A stretch of DNA of 39,208 nt from an uncultured Granulosicoccaceae bacterium (GCA_937951215.1 CALFCE010000399.1:1-39208), one strand, 5' to 3'. Positions 17,666 through 26,126 are shown, numbered from the stretch's first letter. Numbers and translations are program-made. The notes: generated by a model from the letters alone, not told the origin.

Positions 17666-18136
17666 TTACTTCGGTGGGGGTATCGGGCCTATCAACCAGT
17701 GCGCTTGAGCTTCAGCCACGGTATCTCCCTGTTCATCGTAGACGTTGGCAGAGATGATAAATTCCTGCTGCGAATCCGGCGATGGGATCTCACAGCGGGA
17801 TTCAGCCAGCAGGGTTCCACGCGCCTTCTTCAGGTAGGTTACATCCAGTTTGGTGAGTATCCCGCGAGCGTTGTCAGGCATGCCTGAAAGGGCTGCGAGG
17901 CCTGTCGACAGCTCTGCGAGATTTGCCAGCGCAATAGCGTGTACAGAATTCAGATGGTTTCTGACCTTGCGCCTCTCACGCAAGGCTACCCGAGAATGAC
18001 CGGGCTCAAGGCTCTGCACGATTGCCCCGATCGATCCGGTGTAGGGGATGTAGAGACCAAGAAGCTTGCTGAACAGGAATTTGCCAGCAGGCAAGGACTG
18101 CAACCGCGACCACATTTTCATAGCCTTTGCCCCCAT
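17666..18136 (-). CDS. DUF4442 hotdog-fold thioesterase-like protein
   Basis: A probable acyl-CoA thioesterase of the hotdog superfamily; substrate unknown. The tracked TTG start (18277) adds 47 residues without family similarity. ATG 18136, preceded by AGGA, gives 156 aa, the usual length; ATG 18193 is the alternative. Family motifs are IPYTGSIGAIVQSLEPGHSRVALRERRKVRNHLNSVHAIALANLAELSTGL, including the NHLNSVHA catalytic-site segment, and LDVTYLKKARGTLLAES. It converges on rfbB with a 27-bp gap and lies downstream of chrR on the same strand, over 200 bp away, so co-transcription with chrR is possible. Confidence 0.82.
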   Translation of the reverse strand: MGAKAMKMWSRLQSLPAGKFLFSKLLGLYIPYTGSIGAIVQSLEPGHSRVALRERRKVRNHLNSVHAIALANLAELSTGLAALSGMPDNARGILTKLDVTYLKKARGTLLAESRCEIPSPDSQQEFIISANVYDEQGDTVAEAQAHWLIGPIPPPK

Positions 18137-18246
18137 GGAGTTTCCTGCAGGGGCTGGGGTGCGGCTTGATGAGGTTTTGGCAGGGCTGGTCATGGGATGT
18201 TTGGGAATCTCTGGGAAAGTGTATTCAAGCAGAGATGATAGACCCA

Positions 18247-18274
18247 AAACCAATAACTCTAAACCAATAACTCT
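18247..18274 (+). repeat. 14-bp tandem duplication
   Basis: AAACCAATAACTCT occurs twice head to tail without a mismatch, in the spacer between the DUF4442 gene and chrR. Confidence 0.75.
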
Positions 18275-18369
18275 CAAATTAGCTGATCAGGGCTGAAAAC
18301 TTCCAGTTTGAATCTCTGGCTACTTCTCCACGCAAGAGGTGCCGCCAGACAGGCCGGATTCAACTCAGG

Positions 18370-19086
18370 TCAAATACCGATGAAGGGTTGCATGATTCTA
18401 CCGACCATGCCGGTATATTGGGCCGGTGAGTTGGTTGCCACAACTGCAATACAGGGCTCGTTACTATCAATAACAGGGCAGTGGGTGACGTCGGCTCCCA
18501 GGTCGGCAACGTCGCCTACGCCGTAGCGCCCGGTTGAATCGGAATACGATCCTTTCAGTACCAGCGTCAATTCGATATCTCCATGACTATGCTCGATCAG
18601 CTTGACACCGGGTTGAAGTTTCAGAAGTTTAAAAGCCCCGGTCCTGTGATTGCTTTTGCTGCCGTCTGCATGTCTGAGTGTGTAGTGTTTTATGCCTTTG
18701 GCCATGGTGCTCCAGGGTAGCGCATCGAGGTCTGCCGGAATTCGTCTGGCAAGAGGCCGTGGGACATCTGTTGACAGGAAGCGCGCATTATCAGTCTCTT
18801 GAGCGGGTTTCTGAGTTGTTTTAAGGCTCTGCAATTGGTCCGCTGCTGTATCGTCGGTTTCTGAATTGCGCAGGCGATTCAGGAGATCGCTGGCAGAGTG
18901 CGATACCTCGACAGGTTTCGTGGCATCGAGCAAATGACCGCCGACATGATCTGCGGTGTGGGAGCGCTGACGACAGTGCGAACACAGGGTCAGGTGACTG
19001 GCCACCACAACCTCAAGTGCTTCATTGAGGTTTCCTGATGCGTACTCAATCAGAGTTTCGTCGCTTAAGTGATGTGTAATATTCAT
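18370..19086 (-). CDS. chrR: ChrR-type zinc anti-sigma factor
   Basis: Binds and silences the neighbouring ECF sigma factor until singlet oxygen or related damage triggers its release. ATG 19086 rather than 19101 makes the protein start MNITHHLSDE and puts zinc ligands at H6, H31, C35 and C38, the same positions as in Rhodobacter sphaeroides ChrR; 238 aa. The N-terminal ZAS domain contains HLTLCSHC. The C-terminal cupin domain has HSHGDIELTLVLKGSYSD (HxHxxxE metal site) and a later histidine in DVTHCPV, again as in ChrR. The end (IMQPFIGI) also matches. The linker (residues about 60-110) is longer and low in complexity. An unusual 157-bp gap separates it from rpoE. Confidence 0.93.
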   Translation of the reverse strand: MNITHHLSDETLIEYASGNLNEALEVVVASHLTLCSHCRQRSHTADHVGGHLLDATKPVEVSHSASDLLNRLRNSETDDTAADQLQSLKTTQKPAQETDNARFLSTDVPRPLARRIPADLDALPWSTMAKGIKHYTLRHADGSKSNHRTGAFKLLKLQPGVKLIEHSHGDIELTLVLKGSYSDSTGRYGVGDVADLGADVTHCPVIDSNEPCIAVVATNSPAQYTGMVGRIMQPFIGI

Positions 19087-19111
19087 TACGTTCTCTGTCA
19101 TGTGTTCATAA

Positions 19112-19140
19112 TGATTTGGTACAAATTAAGGTCCAAATCA
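19112..19140. repeat. Inverted repeat upstream of chrR
   Basis: TGATTTGG (19112-19119) and CCAAATCA (19133-19140) are perfect 8-bp arms with 13 bp between. It begins 26 bp upstream of the chrR start inside the long rpoE-chrR gap. It could be an operator, an RNA hairpin lowering chrR expression relative to rpoE, or a remnant promoter region. Confidence 0.55.
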
Positions 19141-19242
19141 GGAGCCAAAAATTCTCGTCGTGAGTCAAATCTGACTACTACTTGTTAATTTTTATCTACT
19201 CTACAAGGCCCAATTCTGGAAGCCCAACTCATAAAGCCAAGT

Positions 19243-19887
19243 TCAGGTTTTTCGGGAAATAGCACCAGCACCTTTGGGCAGTTGCATTCCTTCTCTTATA
19301 CTTTGCATCGCCAATCTGATTCGTGATTTCACTGTACCCACCGGCAAATCCAGCCACAGAGCGATGTCACCATGTGACTGCCCTCGAAAGTAGGACAGAT
19401 GCATGACCTGCTGTTGCTCGTTCGGGAGCTTGCTCAAAGCTTCCGACAGCTTCCGGGTGTCCTGTTCCCGAATAGCAAGTGTCTCCATGGAATCGGCATC
19501 GTGATGGCTATCCGGTCCATGCTCGAGCAACGAATCATCCAGCTCTACCTCGACTCTCGAATTCCCTCTCAGATAATCGATCCTTTTGTTTCTGGCTATC
19601 GTGAAAATCCACGTGCTTGCAGCAGCCTTGCCCGGGTCATAGCTGGAGGCCCGACGCCATACAACCAGCATGATTTCCTGCATCAGCTCTTCGGCAGTAT
19701 CGATTTCCATTCCCTTGCCGAGCAGGAAGGATTTCACGCGACCGGCAAAATGTTCGTAAATAGTTGCAAACGCCGTCTCGTTTTGCGTTCGCCCGATCGC
19801 GACAAGACAGTCGTTGAGCTTTTTCCTTTCAGTGTCCTGCTTCGAACCCCCGGTTCCGAGGTCCAGAGCGGGTTTAACTTCTGTCAT
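19243..19887 (-). CDS. rpoE: ECF sigma factor, RpoE of the ECF11 (ChrR-partner) type
   Basis: Alternative sigma factor that directs RNA polymerase to TGATC-type promoters. The tracked GTG (19899) is passed over for ATG 19887, which has GGAG 6 nt upstream; 214 aa. Region 2 (residues about 35-105) contains FATIYEHFAGRVKSFLL, AEELMQEIMLVVWRRASSYDP and STWIFTIARNKRIDYLR. Region 4 (about 150-200) has LSKLPNEQQQVMHLSYFRGQSHGDIALWLDLPVGTVKSRIRLAM. The STWIFTIARNxRID block and the ChrR partner place it in ECF11. It is probably autoregulated through the promoter at 19905-19933. Confidence 0.93.
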   Translation of the reverse strand: MTEVKPALDLGTGGSKQDTERKKLNDCLVAIGRTQNETAFATIYEHFAGRVKSFLLGKGMEIDTAEELMQEIMLVVWRRASSYDPGKAAASTWIFTIARNKRIDYLRGNSRVEVELDDSLLEHGPDSHHDADSMETLAIREQDTRKLSEALSKLPNEQQQVMHLSYFRGQSHGDIALWLDLPVGTVKSRIRLAMQSIREGMQLPKGAGAISRKT

Positions 19888-19904
19888 TTCTGGCTCCACA
19901 TGCT

Positions 19905-19933
19905 GGTTACGCTCTCCAATGGCAGATAGATCA
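19905..19933 (-). promoter_or_regulatory. ECF-type autoregulatory promoter of rpoE
   Basis: On the minus strand TGATCT (19933-19928) is followed by 15 bp and then GCGTAACC, so TGATCT-N18-TAACC. The -10 ends about 18 bp before ATG 19887, leaving a very short leader that still includes the GGAG ribosome site. The design equals that of the divergent promoter at 19949. Confidence 0.68.
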
Positions 19934-19948
19934 GTGACACTAGTGCAA

Positions 19949-19978
19949 TGATCCGCAAGGCTGAAATTGCCGTAATCC
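19949..19978 (+). promoter_or_regulatory. ECF-type promoter of the FAD/DUF1365/Cfa/DUF3833 operon
   Basis: TGATCC (19949-19954), 15 bp, then CCGTAATCC, so TGATCC-N18-TAATCC. It is back to back with the rpoE promoter; the two -35 hexamers are 15 bp apart. TGATCC is the -35 element of Rhodobacter sigma-E promoters. Confidence 0.7.
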
Positions 19979-20013
19979 CGCTATACATGGAAAAGGCGTA
20001 GTAGAATAGGGTA

Positions 20014-21525
20014 ATGGTAACCAAAAGCCGACAGAAGGTGGGAATTATTGGCAGTGGAGCAGCCGGATTATCGGCGGCCTGGCTGCTGAATCACGTGCAC
20101 GAAGTCACGTTGCTGGAGCATGAGAATCGCTTGGGCGGACATGCGCACACGGCTTGGATCGATTCCGTCACAAATAAGCTGGTGACGCAAGATCAACTGC
20201 CGCACTCAGGCATTCTGCCAGAGGGTGTTGCCGACAATCTCGCTGGTAGTAACGCTATGAATCACGATCATGGCGTTGATAATCTGACGGCTATCGATAC
20301 CGGTTTCATTGTATTCAACCACCACACCTATCCCAATTTTTGTGCCTGGCTCGATGCCTTGGGGATCTCCTCGGAAGAGAGTGACATGTCGTTTGCGGTG
20401 TCACGTGACGGTGGTGGGTTCGAGTATGCAGGAGGCATACGTGGCGGCTTGACAGCGCAACCTGCAAATCTCCTGAAGTTAAGGTTCTGGCGCATGCTGA
20501 TTGACCTTGTGCGCTTTTACCGAAATGCATCTTCAGTGGATACGATAGATGACCGGTTGACCCTGGGGCAATTCCTTCGCGATGGTGACTACAACCAACC
20601 GTTTATCCGGGATCACCTGTTGCCTTTTGGAGCAGCTATCTGGTCCACATCGCAGGCAAAAATGCTTGACTATCCGGTCGGCGCTTTTATCCGGTTCTGT
20701 CAAAATCACAGCTTACTCAAACTCTCTGGCCGCCCGAAATGGCGTACTGTCACTGGCGGCAGTGCCAGCTACGTTAATGCCGTTGGGAGGGCCTTGGGTG
20801 CAAACCGTATCCGTTGTGATTTCAGTGTTGAATCGGTTGAACGTTCTACTGAGGGTGTCAAGGTGCGTAGTGCGGCTGGTGAGTCGCTGGAATTTGATCA
20901 AGTGGTATTTGCCTGCCACGCGGATCAGGCCTTGGCAATGCTGGCGCAGCCTGATGCCGCGGAGCAGTCGCTGCTTGGCGCGTTCCGCTACGACGAAAAT
21001 CTGGCGTACTTGCATACCGACAAGCGATTTCTGCCGAAAAGGCGAGCAGCCTGGGCCAGCTGGAATTACATCGAGCACGGAGAACCTGATCTCGAGGCCA
21101 AGCCCGGTGTTAACTACTGGATGAATCAGCTGCAGAATCTGAAGGGAGACACTGACTACATCGTCTCTCTGAACCCGTCTATCGAACCTTCACCAGAGCT
21201 GGTCTTGCGCAGTACCACTTATACTCACCCGATATTCAACGCCGAGACGTATCAGTCGCAACAGTCACTTTGGCAGCTGCAGGGTATAAATCGGAGCTGG
21301 TTTTGTGGCAGCTACTTTGGCTCGGGTTTTCATGAAGATGCCATCCAGTCCGGGTTCGCGGTGGCTGAACAGCTGGGTGGAATATCGCGGCCCTGGAGTG
21401 TCGAAGGTGAGTCAGCTCGAATATTTGTCAACAGGTCTCCGCTTTCTTCGGCAAACCCGTCAACAAATCAGGTTGCTGATCCAGTTGGGGCCGAGGTTAC
21501 TTCCCGGGACAAAACACCGGCATGA
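20014..21525 (+). CDS. FAD-dependent amine-oxidase-like protein (COG2907 type)
   Basis: Predicted flavin oxidoreductase acting on membrane lipid chains; 503 aa. The N-terminus has the dinucleotide fold VGIIGSGAAGLSAAWLL followed by the TLLEHENRLGGHAHT segment of the amine-oxidase/desaturase family. Other family motifs are DTGFIVFNHHTYPNFCAWLDALGI, SDMSFAVS, FGAAIWST, WRTVTGGSASYVNAV and a C-terminal FAD segment (WFCGSYFGSGFHEDAIQSG). A homologue is a member of the Rhodobacter RpoE-ChrR regulon and has been tied to furan fatty acid formation there; applying that here is inference. It has an ECF promoter and overlaps the next gene by 4 bp. The C-terminal about 45 residues are polar and not conserved-looking. 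Confidence 0.85.
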   Translation: MVTKSRQKVGIIGSGAAGLSAAWLLNHVHEVTLLEHENRLGGHAHTAWIDSVTNKLVTQDQLPHSGILPEGVADNLAGSNAMNHDHGVDNLTAIDTGFIVFNHHTYPNFCAWLDALGISSEESDMSFAVSRDGGGFEYAGGIRGGLTAQPANLLKLRFWRMLIDLVRFYRNASSVDTIDDRLTLGQFLRDGDYNQPFIRDHLLPFGAAIWSTSQAKMLDYPVGAFIRFCQNHSLLKLSGRPKWRTVTGGSASYVNAVGRALGANRIRCDFSVESVERSTEGVKVRSAAGESLEFDQVVFACHADQALAMLAQPDAAEQSLLGAFRYDENLAYLHTDKRFLPKRRAAWASWNYIEHGEPDLEAKPGVNYWMNQLQNLKGDTDYIVSLNPSIEPSPELVLRSTTYTHPIFNAETYQSQQSLWQLQGINRSWFCGSYFGSGFHEDAIQSGFAVAEQLGGISRPWSVEGESARIFVNRSPLSSANPSTNQVADPVGAEVTSRDKTPA

Positions 21526-22421
21526 ATCAATTTTTTGGCAAGCGAGGGCAGCAGACTCCGGTTGGCCAGCCAGTCGCAGAAGTCACTCCCAAATCCATTG
21601 AGAAAAACAACGTTTTGTATCAAGGGAGTGTGCTTCACAAGCGCTTTCGTCCACGTCGACACAGCTTGAAATATCATGTATTTTCATTGCTACTGGATAT
21701 AGATCAACTAGATCAAATCGACAGGAAGATTCGCTGCTTTTCGAGAAACAAATGGAACCTGTATAGCTTTCATGATGTTGACTTTGGCAATCGGGATGGT
21801 GAACCGCTCAGGCCTTATGTACTGGAAAAACTGGCTGAAGCAAACATCGCTGTTTCTGTAGGAACCATAAAATTGCTTTGTTATCCGCGTATGCTTGGAT
21901 ATGCGTTCAATCCGCTGAGTATTTATTTTTGCTACAGCGCTGATCAGCCCGATTCGGAATCTGCGGATGTTGTGGCTATCCTGTACGAGGTTCATAACAC
22001 CTTCGGTGAAACTCACACTTACGTCATTGATCCAACAAAGACTGGCAACAATCTATCAAATACTGACAGGACTGCGGATGAAACAACCCATGCTTTGTCT
22101 CGTGGCAAAATTGCGCGTCACAGTTGTGATAAAAAAATGCATGTATCGCCATTTGCTCCGATGGACATGAACTACCGGTTTCGTATCAGCTATCCCGACG
22201 ACAATCTTTCGCTGGCGATACAATTGTCCAATGCACAGGGCATGATGCTGACAGCATGTTTCAATGGCATAAGACATGATCTTTCGCAAAGAGCGTTGTT
22301 GCGAAATTTGTTTTCTTATCCGCTCATGACGGTAAAAATTATTGGTGGCATTCACTGGGAAGCTTTGTTGCTGTGGCTCAAGGGAGTGCCGTTGTTCCGA
22401 CATGTCAAGCAAACATCCTGA
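21522..22421 (+). CDS. DUF1365 family protein
   Basis: A 299-aa protein of a family almost always found between an FAD amine-oxidase-like gene and a Cfa-like gene. Signatures are VLYQGSVLHKRFRPRRHSLKYHVFSLLLDID, LLCYPRMLGYAFNPLSIYFCYS and AILYEVHNTFGETHTYV. Later come MHVSPFAPMDMNYRF and the closing ALLLWLKGVPLF. The first about 28 residues and a central insert (residues about 170-195) are variable. The molecular function is unknown; the context implies a role in modifying phospholipid acyl chains. It overlaps the upstream gene as ATGA and is 75 bp from the methyltransferase. Confidence 0.88.
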   Translation: MNQFFGKRGQQTPVGQPVAEVTPKSIEKNNVLYQGSVLHKRFRPRRHSLKYHVFSLLLDIDQLDQIDRKIRCFSRNKWNLYSFHDVDFGNRDGEPLRPYVLEKLAEANIAVSVGTIKLLCYPRMLGYAFNPLSIYFCYSADQPDSESADVVAILYEVHNTFGETHTYVIDPTKTGNNLSNTDRTADETTHALSRGKIARHSCDKKMHVSPFAPMDMNYRFRISYPDDNLSLAIQLSNAQGMMLTACFNGIRHDLSQRALLRNLFSYPLMTVKIIGGIHWEALLLWLKGVPLFRHVKQTS

Positions 22422-22496
22422 ACCCGTTGACTACAGGACTTGACTGTCGATCTTTTGGAATTCTTAGGGAATAATCAGAAAGGGAATAATTAAAAA

Positions 22497-23855
22497 ATGA
22501 GCATTGATGAAATGAAATTCGCTGGACAAGTTGAATCCAACAATCGACTTGTAAGGAATAGCGAGATAACTGCCTCTTCACTTGCTGAACATGGTCATGA
22601 GACTAGTACTGTTTTGAAAAATAGCATCGACAAATTGATGAGTACCGCGTTGCAAACACGCTTTTCAAAAATTGTTAGTGGTTTTGAAGAGGGTTATCTT
22701 CGTGTTCAGTGGCCCGATGGTTCGATCACTGAACACGGCGAAGACAATCCGGTTGGTGAACCGGTTGAAGTCATTTTGCATGACTACGATCCCATCAAAC
22801 GGATGGCACTCAATGGCAGTATTGGATGGGCAGAGTCCTATATGGATGGGCACTGGAGTACCAACGACATATTCGAATTGTTTATGCTGTTCCTGAAAAA
22901 TGAACACCGATTCCCTTCGGCCGTAAGAGGCTCATGGTTTGCGAAGTTGGGCAACACACTGTTGCATCGCTGGAATAAAAACACACTGAGCGGCTCCAAA
23001 AAGAATATTGCCAGACATTATGATCTTGGCAATGATTTCTATCGCATTTGGCTGGACGGCAGCATGAGTTATTCATCTGGTGTCTACAATTCTGAAGATG
23101 ATTCGCTGGAGCAGGCACAGAAGAACAAGATCCAGATGGTTCTGGACGCCGTCGATTCAAAGCCTGGTGATCGCGTTCTCGAAATTGGTTGTGGATGGGG
23201 GGCCATGGCTAATGCGTTAACCAGCCGCAATAATTGCGAAGTGACTGGTATTTCACTGTCCAAAGAGCAGTTGCAGTATGCCAACGAAAACCTGCTTCCC
23301 GCACCGCACGCAGACAATGCCAAGGCATCCGGTGGAGAATTGTCGCCAGTGAATCCACCGAAGTTCGCATTTTGTGACTATCGAAAAATGTCCGGGCGGT
23401 TTGACCATATTGTTTCAATTGAGATGTTTGAAGCGGTAGGACGTGAATACTGGGACGAGTATTTCAGCACGCTAGCGAATTTGCTGGATAAAGGTGGCAG
23501 CGCGGTTTTGCAAATCATCACTATTCTGGAAGAGAGATTTGACGACTATTGCAAACGACCGGATTTCATCCAGAAATATATTTTTCCCGGTGGTATGTTG
23601 CCCACCCGAGAGCAGCTCAATGAGCTCGCTTCAAAGCACGGTTTTGAAGTGCGGCACACAGAATCGTTTGGCCTGAGTTATGCCCGTACCTTACGTGATT
23701 GGCGTGATCGCTTCGACAGCTCTTTGGGTGAAGTCAAGTTGCAAGGTTTTGATGACAGTTTTATCAGGATGTGGCGTTACTATCTAACCTATTGTGAAGC
23801 AGGCTTCACTACAGGAACCACTGATGTCGGTCTGTGGAAGCTGGTTAAACGGTGA
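22497..23855 (+). CDS. Cyclopropane-fatty-acid-synthase-like SAM methyltransferase
   Basis: Adds a methyl or methylene group from SAM to the double bond of phospholipid acyl chains. At 452 aa it is longer than E. coli Cfa (382), with an N-terminal extension of about 50 residues. The N-terminal lipid-binding part contains GYLRVQWPDGS and WAESYMDGHWSTNDIFELF. The catalytic domain has the family block ARHYDLGNDFYRIWLDGSMSYSSG, SAM motif I LEIGCGWGAMA, VTGISLSKEQLQYA, FDHIVSIEMFEAVG and YIFPGGMLPTREQL. In Rhodobacter the homologue in this regulon (UfaM) methylates vaccenate en route to furan fatty acids. True Cfa activity is equally possible from sequence. A GGGA site lies 11 nt before the ATG. 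Confidence 0.9.
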   Translation: MSIDEMKFAGQVESNNRLVRNSEITASSLAEHGHETSTVLKNSIDKLMSTALQTRFSKIVSGFEEGYLRVQWPDGSITEHGEDNPVGEPVEVILHDYDPIKRMALNGSIGWAESYMDGHWSTNDIFELFMLFLKNEHRFPSAVRGSWFAKLGNTLLHRWNKNTLSGSKKNIARHYDLGNDFYRIWLDGSMSYSSGVYNSEDDSLEQAQKNKIQMVLDAVDSKPGDRVLEIGCGWGAMANALTSRNNCEVTGISLSKEQLQYANENLLPAPHADNAKASGGELSPVNPPKFAFCDYRKMSGRFDHIVSIEMFEAVGREYWDEYFSTLANLLDKGGSAVLQIITILEERFDDYCKRPDFIQKYIFPGGMLPTREQLNELASKHGFEVRHTESFGLSYARTLRDWRDRFDSSLGEVKLQGFDDSFIRMWRYYLTYCEAGFTTGTTDVGLWKLVKR

Positions 23856-23888
23856 TCCAGCCTGTCCGCTCTATCGTAGTGATCACTA

Positions 23889-24506
23889 ATGAAAACGAAA
23901 TGGACTCAGCGCCCGGCTTTACCCCTAATGTTCCGTTCGGCGGCACTGTCGGTACTAATTGCGCTCTCGGGTTGTTCAAGTATGAAAATTGATAAAGTAG
24001 CCTCTCAAGAACCTGTGTTTGATTTTAAGGCCTACTTCCTGGGGCATACCAAAGCTTCCGGTTGGTTTGCTGACAGGTTTGGTTCGGTCAAGCGCCATTT
24101 TTGTGGTGATTTTGTTGGTAGCTATGACGGCGATGTCTTTGTGCTTGATGAGATTCTCTATTACACAGATGGGATAGTAGAGGAAAGACAATGGCGGGTT
24201 ACCATCTCTGACGACGGTGAATTCAAAGCGGTCTCTGATTCCCTGGTGGGCGATGCCAGCGGTACTTTGCAAGGCAACGCTCTGCAGATGGCCTACCAGA
24301 TGAAAGTGAAGGTCAAGGAAGACAAAGAATGGATTTTGACAATGGACGATTGGATGTTCTACCAACCCGATGGCAGCTTGCACAACGTGACCAACGTCTT
24401 GAAATGGGGTGTGAGAATAGGCACAGTATCCACCCAGTATGCAAAGATAACCAGCGCTAACGACGATTCAAACGATGTCAAATCAGCCTGCGGCGAGAGC
24501 GCCTGA
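23889..24506 (+). CDS. DUF3833 lipoprotein
   Basis: A 205-aa protein with an N-terminal signal and lipobox (VLIALSGC, lipid-modified cysteine near residue 29), so probably an outer-membrane lipoprotein. The mature part has the DUF3833 pattern: FDFKAYFLGHTKASGWFADRFGSVKRHF, LDEILYYTDGIVEERQWRV, LVGDASGTLQGNALQMAY, ILTMDDWMFYQPDGSLHNVTNVLKWGVRIGTV. The fold is thought lipocalin-like, which would suit binding of a modified lipid; that is inference. It closes the ECF-controlled operon, 33 bp after the methyltransferase. No terminator is obvious before the convergent SDR. Confidence 0.85.
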   Translation: MKTKWTQRPALPLMFRSAALSVLIALSGCSSMKIDKVASQEPVFDFKAYFLGHTKASGWFADRFGSVKRHFCGDFVGSYDGDVFVLDEILYYTDGIVEERQWRVTISDDGEFKAVSDSLVGDASGTLQGNALQMAYQMKVKVKEDKEWILTMDDWMFYQPDGSLHNVTNVLKWGVRIGTVSTQYAKITSANDDSNDVKSACGESA

Positions 24507-24601
24507 CTGTTCGGTTTTGTGCTTTTGTGCTAGGTTAAATTTTGTTCGGCACTGTTAAATTCTGAGCTGCATGTTCGAGCAGGTTTGAAAATAGGGGCCG
24601 G

Positions 24602-25360
24602 TCAAAGTAGTTTTTTAGTGAGTAGAAAATACAGCGGGTAAGGCAATATCCGCATCAGTTTGAACCACCAGGTAAAACGTCTTGGGAACGTCACCTCAAA
24701 TTTTTTCGCCTCTATCCCGCTAAACATCCTCTTGGCAGCATCCTCAGGTTCCAACATAAAGGGCATTGAAAAGGTGTTGAGATCGGTCAGGGGTGTTTTT
24801 ACAAACCCTGGGTTGACCACGGTTATCGTGATGTTGTGAGACTCGCATTCATGTTTAAGGGATTCTGCCATATGAATAAGGGCAGCCTTTGACGATCCAT
24901 AAGCCGCAGCCCTTGGCAAACCACTGTACCCTGCAATAGAGGACACCAGTACCACTTGTCCCCCCTGACTGCGTGCCCGAAAGGCTGTCAACATCGGGAT
25001 CAGACAACGCACGACTCCGCGAAGATTGACATCGTAAGTTCTTTCAAAGTGTTCCAGAGTAACTTGCTCAAGCTCAAGAGGCTCGTAGTAGCCAGCATTC
25101 AAAATTGCCACGTCTGGCTGTCTGTTGAATTGCTGCTGCATCTGATCAACAGCAGCAGTCACCGATTCTTCACTGGTTACATCAACGGCAACAGCCACTA
25201 TCGTACCTGTCAAGGCTTCCGCTGCGGCAACAAGCGATGCCAGCTTGTCGACACTTCTGGCTGACGCTACAACGGTATGTCCATGCTCGGCATATTGCAG
25301 CGCCAACGAGTAGCCGATACCAGTGCTTGCACCGGTGATCCAGACCAGCTTGTTACTCAT
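24602..25360 (-). CDS. Short-chain dehydrogenase/reductase
   Basis: Classical SDR of 252 aa with the NAD(P) motif GASTGIGYSLALQYAEHG, the ILNAGYYEP strand (NAG), SSIAGYSGLPRAAAYGSSKAAL with catalytic serine and YxxxK, and VNPGFVKTPLT. The C-terminal hydrophobic tail (WWFKLMRILPYPLYFLLTKKLL) may associate with the membrane. The start overlaps the end of the upstream DUF6134-like gene by 8 bp, so they form an operon. SDRs of this type accompany RpoE-ChrR clusters in other Proteobacteria, which supports a shared lipid-related role. The substrate is unknown. Confidence 0.9.
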   Translation of the reverse strand: MSNKLVWITGASTGIGYSLALQYAEHGHTVVASARSVDKLASLVAAAEALTGTIVAVAVDVTSEESVTAAVDQMQQQFNRQPDVAILNAGYYEPLELEQVTLEHFERTYDVNLRGVVRCLIPMLTAFRARSQGGQVVLVSSIAGYSGLPRAAAYGSSKAALIHMAESLKHECESHNITITVVNPGFVKTPLTDLNTFSMPFMLEPEDAAKRMFSGIEAKKFEVTFPRRFTWWFKLMRILPYPLYFLLTKKLL

Positions 25361-26126
25361 TAATAACGTACTCTATTGCGCTGCCGTCTTCACCTTTGAA
25401 GAGGAGCTTGACCCAGCGTCCATTGGCGTCATACCAGGTTTCAGCCGACAGAGCGCCAGTGTAAATGTAGTGGTGGGCCTCGATTGTGGACGAACCCGTT
25501 TTGATGGTATCAGGGCCTGCGTCTTCTATGATCACCTTGTTCGGTTTACCTGTGAGTGTATTAAAAATGGTTTTACTGCTCAGGACACCAGGATTCCAAT
25601 GGTTACTTGAAAACGGCACTTCATCGACAACCGTGCTACCTGACTCGTTAGTCAAACGATAACCGCCAGCCTCTTTTTTAAGGGTGTTCTTCCGACTCTT
25701 GCCTTTTTCGGTCACGCGGGCGTTGACTTCGATTAATTGCCCGTTCTCCCATTTTTCCGTAGCCGCATAGTTAAACTTGAACACTGGCACTTTAAGCACT
25801 GTTACCACGATGTCGGATTTAACTCGCACCATCACAGCGTCACCATTAACCTCGAAACTCACTGAGTGCGAACCGATTCTCTTACCTTTTCGAAAAATCT
25901 TGTAGTTGGTTGTCGGCGCGTAGACGGCGAGAGGGTTTTGAGAATCGAAGTTTTCGAACCCCATTGCGTTTGTCTGTTTCGCAGCGAGTAGCATCAATGC
26001 AGTGAGCAACATCAAGGATGTCATCAGCAAGCTGTTTCTTGCCTGGTATTTTCGATTAACTCCGGCATGCACTAGCCAGGTATAGGCCAGGCCGGGGCGG
26101 AAAAATCTGTGTTTGGATGATCTCAT
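25353..26126 (-). CDS. Exported DUF6134/DUF3108-like protein
   Basis: The tracked GTG start (26231) is rejected for ATG 26126, which has AGGAAG 7 nt upstream; 257 aa. A long basic N-terminus (about 30 residues) leads into the hydrophobic signal segment SLLMTSLMLLTALMLLAA ending near QTNA, so the protein is probably periplasmic. The mature part matches the DUF6134 outline: YKIFRKGKRIGSHSVSF, VKSDIVVTVLKVPVFKFNYAATEKW-NGQLIEV, SNHWNPGVL, TWYDANGRWVKLLFKGEDGSAIEYV. The family has no known function and resembles DUF3108 beta-rich envelope proteins. It shares a transcript with the SDR and has its own ECF-like promoter. Confidence 0.75.
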   Translation of the reverse strand: MRSSKHRFFRPGLAYTWLVHAGVNRKYQARNSLLMTSLMLLTALMLLAAKQTNAMGFENFDSQNPLAVYAPTTNYKIFRKGKRIGSHSVSFEVNGDAVMVRVKSDIVVTVLKVPVFKFNYAATEKWENGQLIEVNARVTEKGKSRKNTLKKEAGGYRLTNESGSTVVDEVPFSSNHWNPGVLSSKTIFNTLTGKPNKVIIEDAGPDTIKTGSSTIEAHHYIYTGALSAETWYDANGRWVKLLFKGEDGSAIEYVINE

